Part shown: piece after piece, positions 56,213-64,000 of the stretch
How the letters are laid out: every line of letters begins with the position of its first letter
Position numbering within the stretch: position 1 is the stretch's first letter
Assembly: GCF_003076275.1 (NCBI RefSeq)
Contig: NZ_CP029064.1
Coordinates: 496,001-560,000 of the forward strand
Direction: 5' to 3'
Origin: Microbulbifer sp. A4B17
GTDB taxonomy: Bacteria; Pseudomonadota; Gammaproteobacteria; Pseudomonadales; Cellvibrionaceae
DNA length: 64,000 nt
Made by a program: the position numbers and the translations under genes
The notes under the pieces: generated by a model
The model's database searches: none
What the model was told of the DNA's origin: nothing
Seen by the model: only the letters and a program-made list of their open reading frames with translations

Positions 56213-58018
56213 GTGAGTTTTCGCGTGACGCTGTTTAATCCGGAGTCCGCAAATTATCTCGGACCTCTCGCCCAGTTGGAAGATGGGCTGCGTCCCTGTG
56301 AGCAGATTAGTTTACAGGCGGCGGAGGCCGCTCTCGGCGAAATTGCCGATGGTGTAATCGTCACCGATGCTTCCGGCACAGTCGTTTACACTAACCCCCT
56401 GGTCAACGAAATGACTGGGGACCTGGTTGGGCTACTGCCCGGTCAGCCACTCAGTGAAGGGTTGCGTCTGTGTAATAGCCAGGGCGATGCGATAGAACCG
56501 ATACTTCCCCCATCCAGTGATCTGAGTGAAGTGCCCAGAACCAGGGAGTTTAATGCATATATCGCGCGTTCTGGGGAGGAGCATGTTCAACTTGAGGTGA
56601 CTGTGCAGGTAATGGCCCTGTGGGATATGGGCCTGTTAAAAAATTACGTCCTGGTGCTGCGGGACACTTCTGCTGCCCGCCGGGTTTCCACTCGCCTTAT
56701 GTGGCAGAGCAGCCACGATGCCCTGACCCGACTGCCCAACCGGCAATTCTTTGAGAGTGAGCTGCAAAGCCAGCTCAGCCTCTGCGTCGATAAGCGTCAG
56801 CACCATGTATTGCTCTACCTGGATGTTTATCAATTCAAAGTCATCAATGACACTTTGGGCTTTGTTGCCGGGGACCAGTTGTTGGTTCAGCTGGTGGAGT
56901 TAATCAAGCGTTGCCTGTCCAGCGATGACCTTTTTGCCCGGGTCGGCAGTGATGAATTTGCGATACTGCTGCGCGACTGCACCCTGGAGGAGGGTGGTCG
57001 AGTGGTGGCACGGCTGCGGGACTCTGTGCAGAATTTCAGTTTTCACTGGGAGGGAAATGACAGCCGTGTCGCGGTGTCCATCGGTGTTGTAGGTGTCGAT
57101 CATTTTACTTCCAGTGCCAGCCAGTTACTGGCATCGGCCAACGATGCCTGTTGTAGTGCTCGAGAGCAGGGCAGAAATCGAGTTAAGCTTTTTGGTGACT
57201 CCCGCAAGGTGCTGGAGAAGCGTCGAGAGACTACCTGGGTGGCAGAAATTCACGCGGCCCTGCGAGAAGACCGCCTGATGTTGTACCGACAGCCAGTGGT
57301 TTCGCTAAAGGGGGACCGAAGTGTCCACCACTATGAAATCCTTGTGCGAATGCGTGGCCGGGACGGTGGAGTGATTTCACCGGGGCTATTTTTGCCAGCC
57401 GCAGAACGCTACGGTTTGATCGAAGAAGTGGACCGCTGGGTGATTCGTCGCGTTTTTGACTATATGGCCCAGGAGCAGCGCTTGGGTATGGGCGGAATTA
57501 ATTATGCGGTCAATATTTCCGGTATTAGCTTAGGGGATGAGACCTTTGCTGATTTTGTGCTGCAGTCTTTGTCCGATGCGGGTGTAACGCCTTCGCGGGT
57601 TCAATTTGAAATTACTGAAACCAGTGCCATCAATAACCTAGAGCGGGCACTGATTTTTATCCACAAGTTGAGAGCTGCCGGTTGCAGCTTTGCCCTGGAT
57701 GACTTTGGTCGCGGTGTCTCTTCCCTGGCGTATCTGCGCCAGTTGCCGGTAGATTTCCTTAAGATCGATGGAAGCTTTGTGCGCAATATGCTTGAAGATG
57801 AAATTGATAGCGCTATGGTGAGTACTATTGATCACTTGGCCAAAAGAATGGGCATCAGTACTATTGCCGAGTATGTAGAGAGTCCGGAACTGATGGATAG
57901 GCTGAGCCAGATGGGGGTGGATTATGCCCAGGGGTTCGGCATTGCGGCAGCGACGGGGTTGCCGGAACTGGATACTTACCCGGGCATCACGCATCATTCC
58001 AGAGGCTCTCAATCATAG
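56213..58018 (+). CDS. PAS-GGDEF-EAL cyclic-di-GMP signalling protein
   Basis: A 601-residue soluble protein: a PAS domain at about 35-155 (DGVIVTDASGTVVYTNP), a GGDEF domain at about 165-325 and an EAL domain at about 340-590. The GGDEF signature is GSDEF in ARVGSDEFAILL, so cyclase activity is doubtful. The EAL part looks intact: HYEILVRMRG (E-x-L), the ITETSAINNL Glu, DDFGRGVSS and LKIDGSFVRN with the catalytic Lys. It is probably a phosphodiesterase controlled by PAS and GTP binding. The start is uncertain: GTG at 56213 or GTG at 56225, both without a close ribosome binding site. A hairpin leader precedes it. Confidence 0.9.
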   Translation: MSFRVTLFNPESANYLGPLAQLEDGLRPCEQISLQAAEAALGEIADGVIVTDASGTVVYTNPLVNEMTGDLVGLLPGQPLSEGLRLCNSQGDAIEPILPPSSDLSEVPRTREFNAYIARSGEEHVQLEVTVQVMALWDMGLLKNYVLVLRDTSAARRVSTRLMWQSSHDALTRLPNRQFFESELQSQLSLCVDKRQHHVLLYLDVYQFKVINDTLGFVAGDQLLVQLVELIKRCLSSDDLFARVGSDEFAILLRDCTLEEGGRVVARLRDSVQNFSFHWEGNDSRVAVSIGVVGVDHFTSSASQLLASANDACCSAREQGRNRVKLFGDSRKVLEKRRETTWVAEIHAALREDRLMLYRQPVVSLKGDRSVHHYEILVRMRGRDGGVISPGLFLPAAERYGLIEEVDRWVIRRVFDYMAQEQRLGMGGINYAVNISGISLGDETFADFVLQSLSDAGVTPSRVQFEITETSAINNLERALIFIHKLRAAGCSFALDDFGRGVSSLAYLRQLPVDFLKIDGSFVRNMLEDEIDSAMVSTIDHLAKRMGISTIAEYVESPELMDRLSQMGVDYAQGFGIAAATGLPELDTYPGITHHSRGSQS

Positions 58019-58068
58019 AGCCCCTGGAAATCATGCATTCAGATGCAACGGCTGCTAGATAATTGTTA

Positions 58069-59067
58069 CTAAACGACCGGTGCAAGTAATTCGGAGTGCT
58101 GCTCTGCCTTGAGCCGCGGTCCGTATTGGCTCACCACCTGGGCGGCAGCGCGACAGGCAAGTTCACCGGCTTCAGTAAAGGTCATCTCGCGGTTGATACC
58201 GTAGAGGAAGGCCCCGGCAAACATATCACCCGCACCATTGGTGTCGATGGCGTGGACTTCGGGGCTTTCAACTCGATGTATCTCGCTGCCATCCCAGAGC
58301 AGGGCGCCGTCGGCTCCCAGAGTGATGGCAAAGCTGCGGCAGTAATCGCGCAGGGCCTCGACAGCATCTTCTATACAGTCGGTACCGGTAAAGCCTAAAG
58401 CTTCGTCTTTATTGCAGAACAGCATATCCACACCGCCGCCGATCATCTCCCGCAGCCCTTCGCCGAAGAACTGGACCATGGCCGGGTCTGACAGGCTGAG
58501 TGCGGTTTTAACCCCGTGGGTTTCGGCTTCTTCGCGAAGCTTGATCGCTGCGGCACGGCCGGTTTCAGAGGAGACCAGATAGCCCTCGATATAGGCCCAC
58601 TTGGAGCTGGACAGCGCATCGCTATCCAGCTCCGCGACCGACAGTCGCTCACTCATCCCCAGGTAAGTATTCATGCTGCGTTCGGCATCTGGGGTGATTA
58701 GCACCAGGCATTTGCCGGTGGTGCCCTGGTCGGCCTGCTTCAGCGTTTCTGGGTAGTCCACCCCGGCGCTGTTGAGGTTATTCCTGTAGAAGTCGCCATT
58801 TTCGTCAGCGGCGACCTTGCAAGAATAAAAGGTACGGAGCCCGAAATAGCTGGCAGCGATCACTGTATTGGCGCCAGAGCCGCCGCAGGCCAATGTGGCT
58901 GTGACCAGATGGTTTTGAAGGTCGTCTACCAGCTGTTGCTGGCGGGCGTCATCCACCAGGGTCATGATTCCCTTTTCCACGCCAAGGGTGCTTAAATCCT
59001 GGTCCGACACTTCGATTTCGGTATCGAGTAGGGCGGCACCTATGCCATAGAGATCGTATTGCTGCAT
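58069..59067 (-). CDS. Adenosine kinase (PfkB family carbohydrate kinase)
   Basis: A 332-residue ribokinase-fold protein, of the bacterial adenosine kinase-like branch. N-terminal LYGIGAALLDTEIEV, substrate motif ACGGSGANTVIAASYFG, and PfkB signature 2 at the C-terminus, DTNGAGDMFAGAFLYG, with the catalytic Asp. It likely salvages adenosine to AMP. The length and C-terminal RAAAQVVSQYGPRL are typical. A single gene read away from mrcB. Confidence 0.9.
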   Translation of the reverse strand: MQQYDLYGIGAALLDTEIEVSDQDLSTLGVEKGIMTLVDDARQQQLVDDLQNHLVTATLACGGSGANTVIAASYFGLRTFYSCKVAADENGDFYRNNLNSAGVDYPETLKQADQGTTGKCLVLITPDAERSMNTYLGMSERLSVAELDSDALSSSKWAYIEGYLVSSETGRAAAIKLREEAETHGVKTALSLSDPAMVQFFGEGLREMIGGGVDMLFCNKDEALGFTGTDCIEDAVEALRDYCRSFAITLGADGALLWDGSEIHRVESPEVHAIDTNGAGDMFAGAFLYGINREMTFTEAGELACRAAAQVVSQYGPRLKAEQHSELLAPVV

Positions 59068-59168
59068 ATCATTCCTATTCGGGCTTATTGTCTACATTTC
59101 CGCCGCATTATGGACGTGATTTTGGCAAGTGCAAGGCGCGAGGCAGGGCTGGCGACAGTAAATAAAGA

Positions 59169-59412
59169 CTTAGTCGCTTGTTACATCTTGGTGAACTAAT
59201 AGGCGGTTGCTGCGGTCAATCCACGCACAGGTGTAAATAGCGCCTTCACGTGAACCATCAGGTGATAGATACTGCCAGACCTGGAATTTGGCCTGCTATT
59301 TGGGTGGGTCGTCAGTGTTGAAAGGCGCTGACAGCAAGTTATCAGCGGAGCTGCCACCTGCTGATACCTGCCTTCGACTCTCTGATCGGGCCTGCGAAAC
59401 CCCGAGAGTCAC
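59169..59412 (-). pseudogene. Possible degenerate reading frame with an internal amber codon
   Basis: One reverse-strand frame is open for about 81 codons from a GTG at 59412 to a TAA at 59169, broken only by TAG at 59298-59296. The part after the TAG (FQVWQYLSPDGSREGAIYTC, then AWIDRSNRLLVHQDV) looks protein-like, but there is no start codon after the stop. It could be a decayed gene or chance; I recognise no family. Confidence 0.25.
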
Positions 59413-59449
59413 TTGATGTACTGAATTGGCAGCGGGACTGAATCCTCAT

Positions 59450-62032
59450 ATGGCATCAACGAAACGCCGGCGCGTCAGAGCGTCAAAGCCCAAACGACGA
59501 TATCGCTGGCTCAAGCTGCTGGTGCTGCTTGCCCTGGTGGGCTCCCTGGCGCTGGCAGCGTATATGGCTTACCTGGATGTACAGTTGCGTGAGCGACTGG
59601 ACAGCCGCCAATACCAACTTCCCGCCCGTGTTTATGCCCGCCCGTTGGTGTTGCGCGAGGGTATGGCAATGCACCCGGATGAGTTGGAATCCGAATTTTC
59701 CGCCCTGAATTACCGCAAGCAGGACACCCTCAGTGAGCCTGGTTCCTGGGTTCAGGATGGGATGAGTTATAAGGTCTGGCGCAGGGATTTTATCCACGCC
59801 AATGGCCGACAGCCGGCTGCGATAGTCTCCTTCCGCCTGCGCAACGATCAAATCAGTGGTTTACGCGATGACAATGGCCGTAGTCTGGCGGAATTCCGCC
59901 TGGATGCGGCAAATATCGGCTCTTTACTGGGTGGGGGTGATGACCGCAATCCAGTGCGTTTCGATGATATTCCCCCTTTGGTAGCCAATACCCTGATCGC
60001 TGTTGAGGACCAGGACTTCCTCAATCACTTTGGTGTTTCCCCTCGTGGTATCGCCCGGGCCATGGTGGCCAATGCAAAAGCCGGACGATTGGTACAGGGG
60101 GGGTCCACGATTACCCAGCAGCTGGTCAAAAATATCTTTTTTGACCATAAGCCCAGCCTGAGGCGTAAATTCAACGAAGCGTTGATGGCCATTCTGATGG
60201 AGATACACTACGACAAGCGCTATATCCTGCAGGAATACATCAACGAGGTGTGGCTGGGACAGCAGGGTGCTCGGGGCATCTATGGCTTTGGACTGGCCTC
60301 TGAATTCTACTTTCAGCAGCCTTTGGATACTCTGGAACCCCATCAGGTAGCGCTGCTGGTAGGGTTGGCCAAAGGTGCTTCCTACTACAACCCCTGGCGC
60401 AACCCTGAACGAGCCCTGCAGAGGCGCAACACTGTATTGGAGCTGATGCTGGAACAGGGGTTGATTACCCAGGAAGAGTTCCAGAAATATTCCGCGAAGC
60501 CCCTGGGGGTGGTTAAAGGCGGTGTCGGTGCACAGAACCCCTACCCGGCCTTTACTGAGCGCTTGTTAACCGAACTCCGACCCTATTACTCCTACGAGGA
60601 GCTGCGAACTTCAGGTTTAAGGGTTTACACCACATTGGCCCCTTCGGTGCAGAAGTTGGCAGAGGAGTCTATCAGTCAGGGCGTCAGTCAGCTGGAGAAA
60701 GACCGAGGGATCAAAGCCAATTCACTCCAGGCCGCGACAGTGTTGCTGGATAATCGAAACGGTAATGTACTGGCCATGGTGGGGGATCGGAACCCGGATT
60801 ATCCGGGCTTCAACCGGGCGCTGGAAGCCCGCCGCCAAGTGGGCTCCCTTATTAAGCCCGCCGTGTATCTCACCGCGCTGGAGCGACCGGAGGAATACAA
60901 TCTCGCCACTCTGATTGATGATGCCCCGGTGAGAATTGAAGAAGCCGATGGCGATGTGTGGATGCCACAAAACTTCGATAAGCGCGCCCACGGGCAGATA
61001 CCCCTCTATATTGCCCTGGCCAAGTCCTACAACCTGGCAACGGCCCATTTGGGACTGGATCTCGGCCTGCAGAATGTTCGCCAGACGATTCGCCGCCTGG
61101 GTGTTGAGTCCAGGCTCCCTCGGGTGCCGGCGATGTTGCTGGGTGCCGTGGAGATGACCCCGTTCGAAGTTGCCGGTATGTATCAGACGATCGCCAATAA
61201 CGGTGAGACGGTACAGCCGCGCACGCTGCTCGCGGTTTCCGATGCCCAGGGAGGCCGTGTACAGCACTTCCGCCGCAAGGCTAATCGCGGTGTCGATCCT
61301 GTGCCCGCTTACCTGTTGCGCTGGGGGCTGGAGCAGGCCATGCGCGAAGGCACCGGCCGTCGTTCTGCCAAACGCTTGCCGAGCAGTATCGCTTTTGCCG
61401 GTAAAACCGGAACCACCAACAACAACCGCGACAGTTGGTTTGCGGGTTTCTCCCCGGAAGTAACGGCCGTGGTCTGGTTGGGGCGCGACGATAATGAGCG
61501 CACCCGCTTAACCGGCTCCACCGGTGCACTACCCATCTGGACAGAGATCATGCGCAAGCTGCCCCATCAACATGGGCCGGTTGAAATGCCCCGAGGAGTG
61601 GAGCTTAAGTCAGTGAACTCCCGGGGGCAGTTTATGGACCCGGATTACTGTCGCGGTGGTTATGAGATTCCTTTCTCCTACGAAAGCCAGCTGCAACCGG
61701 CGCCGGAATGTCGGGGGCAGAATCGCTGGCGCTGGTTCCGGAATCTGTTTGGCAGTGGTCGCGATGAAGCTGCTCCCAGAGAGGAAATGAGCCCTGGTTG
61801 GGGAGTAGATGCCAGCGAGCAGCAGATGCGTGATCGGCGCCGCCAACAGCTGCAAGAGCAGTTTCGTGGCGACGATGCGGAAGAATTTGGTGTTGATCCC
61901 GATTTTGACTCTGGCTTTGAAGAGGAGCCCCTGGAGTTACCTCGGGATAGCACCTTCGGTGCGGGCTCTCGCAGCGTACCGGTAGAGGAAGCTCAACCGG
62001 TGGGGCCGGATCTGGAAGATCAGTGGCCCTAA
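59450..62032 (+). CDS. mrcB: Penicillin-binding protein 1B (bifunctional peptidoglycan synthase)
   Basis: Class A PBP, 860 residues: polymerises glycan strands and crosslinks peptides. Basic cytoplasmic tail, one transmembrane anchor (LLVLLALVGSLALAAYMAY, about 22-40), a UB2H-type domain after VYARPLVLREG, GT51 glycosyltransferase with VEDQDFLNHFGVSPRG and GGSTITQQLVKN, and transpeptidase with SLIK (catalytic Ser), SYN and GKTGTTNNNRDSW. The C-terminal 130 residues are acidic and Arg-rich, less conserved. ATG at 59450 is used; a TTG at 59426 is eight codons upstream. A terminator follows at 62040. Confidence 0.96.
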   Translation: MASTKRRRVRASKPKRRYRWLKLLVLLALVGSLALAAYMAYLDVQLRERLDSRQYQLPARVYARPLVLREGMAMHPDELESEFSALNYRKQDTLSEPGSWVQDGMSYKVWRRDFIHANGRQPAAIVSFRLRNDQISGLRDDNGRSLAEFRLDAANIGSLLGGGDDRNPVRFDDIPPLVANTLIAVEDQDFLNHFGVSPRGIARAMVANAKAGRLVQGGSTITQQLVKNIFFDHKPSLRRKFNEALMAILMEIHYDKRYILQEYINEVWLGQQGARGIYGFGLASEFYFQQPLDTLEPHQVALLVGLAKGASYYNPWRNPERALQRRNTVLELMLEQGLITQEEFQKYSAKPLGVVKGGVGAQNPYPAFTERLLTELRPYYSYEELRTSGLRVYTTLAPSVQKLAEESISQGVSQLEKDRGIKANSLQAATVLLDNRNGNVLAMVGDRNPDYPGFNRALEARRQVGSLIKPAVYLTALERPEEYNLATLIDDAPVRIEEADGDVWMPQNFDKRAHGQIPLYIALAKSYNLATAHLGLDLGLQNVRQTIRRLGVESRLPRVPAMLLGAVEMTPFEVAGMYQTIANNGETVQPRTLLAVSDAQGGRVQHFRRKANRGVDPVPAYLLRWGLEQAMREGTGRRSAKRLPSSIAFAGKTGTTNNNRDSWFAGFSPEVTAVVWLGRDDNERTRLTGSTGALPIWTEIMRKLPHQHGPVEMPRGVELKSVNSRGQFMDPDYCRGGYEIPFSYESQLQPAPECRGQNRWRWFRNLFGSGRDEAAPREEMSPGWGVDASEQQMRDRRRQQLQEQFRGDDAEEFGVDPDFDSGFEEEPLELPRDSTFGAGSRSVPVEEAQPVGPDLEDQWP

Positions 62033-62039
62033 ATAGATA

Positions 62040-62067
62040 GCGCGCGAATTAATCGCGCGCTTTTTTC
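62040..62067 (+). terminator. Rho-independent terminator of mrcB
   Basis: GCGCGCGA-ATTAA-TCGCGCGC followed by TTTTTT, eight bases after the mrcB stop. hemB, coming from the other side, ends at 62076, so the hairpin could serve both. Confidence 0.93.
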
Positions 62068-62075
62068 ATCAGCCA

Positions 62076-63152
<1,077 letters not shown>

Positions 63153-63199
63153 TCAAATTGCCGCAGAGGGTGATTTTGCGATTGCAGGGGGAAAGCAGT

Positions 63200-63826
63200 T
63201 TAAAAATGGGGCTGATGTAAGTGCTTTACCAATAGTTTGCCGGCGGCTTCTATATGTTTTGCCAACAGTGCGGCGGCCTGGTCTCCATTTCCCTCTTGGA
63301 GTGCTTTGAGAATTGCAAAGTGCTCGTCTTGACTGGTGCCCTGGTAATTCAGACCATGGGACTGGTAGCCGATATAGCGCTCACATTGCCGGTGCAGTTG
63401 CTTGACGGTACTAAATAGCGTGGGTCTTGCAGCTGCCCGGTAAATACAGGCATGGAACTCCCAATTCATTTTTCCGATCTGCTCGGCGGAGAGTTCAGGT
63501 TTGGCTTGCATGGATTCCAGAATATCTCTGGCCCGCCCCAAGATTTCTCCATTAAGGCTTTCCAGTGCCAGGGATTGCAGCAGCGGTTCCAGGCGCATGC
63601 GCATCAGGTAGAGGTCTTCCACTTCAATAGGGTCAAACTGCGGCACTGCGACGCCGCGTTTTCCGTGTCCGGTTAACCAGCCCTCATTTTTCAATCTTTG
63701 TAGAGCGTCCCTAACCGGAATACGGCTCACGGCGTAAAGCTCTGCCAGTTCGGCCTGCTTTAGTACCTGGCCGGCGGCGAAGCGCCCCTGCTGCAAGTCC
63801 GACTTAATTTTTTCGTAGAGGCCCAT
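63200..63826 (-). CDS. GntR family transcriptional regulator (FCD domain)
   Basis: A 208-residue FadR-type regulator: winged helix in LKQAELAELYAVSRIPVRDALQRLKNEGWL, then the helical FCD ligand domain with VEDLYLMRMRLEPLLQSLAL, NWEFHACIYRAAARPTLF and DEHFAILKALQEGN, whose His residues may bind a metal and a carboxylate. It starts 9 bases after the end of the BenE-like transporter gene and probably regulates that operon. Confidence 0.92.
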   Translation of the reverse strand: MGLYEKIKSDLQQGRFAAGQVLKQAELAELYAVSRIPVRDALQRLKNEGWLTGHGKRGVAVPQFDPIEVEDLYLMRMRLEPLLQSLALESLNGEILGRARDILESMQAKPELSAEQIGKMNWEFHACIYRAAARPTLFSTVKQLHRQCERYIGYQSHGLNYQGTSQDEHFAILKALQEGNGDQAAALLAKHIEAAGKLLVKHLHQPHF

Positions 63827-63835
63827 CGATATTTA

Positions 63836-64000
63836 TTAATTCCTGCGCTTGAAAAACCAGTAACACACCAGCCCCCCCAGCAGTCCCCAAAAGGCAGAGC
63901 TAATGCCAAAGAGGCTGATACCGGAAGCACTTACCAGAAAAGTGATAATTCCGGCTTCGCGACTGTCGGCCTCGGCTGTTGCTCCAGCCAGGCTGCTACC
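63836..64000 (-). CDS. C-terminal end of a BenE-type benzoate transporter (partial)
   Basis: The gene enters from the right edge; 54 codons and the stop are inside the window. The end reads AEADSREAGIITFLVSASGI and then SLFGISSAFWGLLGGL with a closing KRRN, which is the last transmembrane part of the BenE (benzoate/H+ symporter) family as I recall it. The small gap to the GntR gene suggests an operon. The substrate is only inferred. Confidence 0.75.
   Translation of the reverse strand, partial: GSSLAGATAEADSREAGIITFLVSASGISLFGISSAFWGLLGGLVCYWFFKRRN

Overview
The window looks like the chromosome of a marine gammaproteobacterium of the Cellvibrionales (Microbulbifer/Saccharophagus type). That is an inference from gene order and from protein sequences as I recognise them; I could not search a database. 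Many blocks follow the gene order known from Pseudomonas and its relatives: rpsU-yqeY-dnaG-rpoD, lptD-surA-pdxA-rsmA-apaH with amgK-murU divergent, trpE-G-D-C beside a Vfr/Crp gene, and aroQ-accB-accC-prmA-dusB-fis-purH-purD. Nearly all of the window is core housekeeping DNA.

Layout. 1-1.6 kb: an AT-rich stretch with the start of an alcohol dehydrogenase-like gene, a two-gene locus that I read as a Tse2-like toxin and its Tsi2-like immunity protein, and a CAT-anticodon tRNA. 1.9-7.4 kb: dgkA and the macromolecular synthesis operon. 7.5-9.5 kb: tsaD, folB, folK. 9.5-14.4 kb: an Old Yellow Enzyme with a divergent HxlR regulator, a membrane-anchored DJ-1/PfpI protein and a two-component system. 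14.5-17.6 kb: a pteridine reductase and cca, a candidate small RNA with its own promoter and terminator, and an unusual HTH plus degenerate-receiver protein. 17.7-22.6 kb: the prkA-yeaH-spoVR stress operon. 23-25.7 kb: galE and an AT-rich secreted metallopeptidase-like gene. 25.8-34.7 kb: outer-membrane assembly and ribosome/cofactor genes, with the MurNAc recycling genes amgK-murU divergent. 34.8-41.2 kb: rpe, the trp genes with a voltage-gated sodium-channel-like gene embedded between trpE and trpG, and crp/vfr. 41.5-54.1 kb: osmC, coq7, purine genes, fis-dusB, prmA, acetyl-CoA carboxylase genes, aroQ and dsbD. 54.2-64 kb: two small lipoproteins and a copper chaperone, a PAS-GGDEF-EAL protein with a structured leader, adenosine kinase, PBP1b, hemB, a GntR regulator and the end of a BenE-type transporter.

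How the genes work together. Envelope building is represented by LptD and SurA (outer membrane), PBP1b, AmgK/MurU (wall recycling), DgkA and DsbD. Central metabolism is represented by fatty-acid initiation (AccBC), tryptophan, purine, folate, ubiquinone and heme steps. Global control is represented by RpoD, Fis, Crp/Vfr and a c-di-GMP enzyme. The most notable items are the Tse2/Tsi2-like pair without a visible type VI secretion cluster, the ion channel translationally coupled into the trp operon, and the candidate small RNA at about 16.62-16.76 kb. No CRISPR array, insertion sequence, prophage or rRNA gene was seen.
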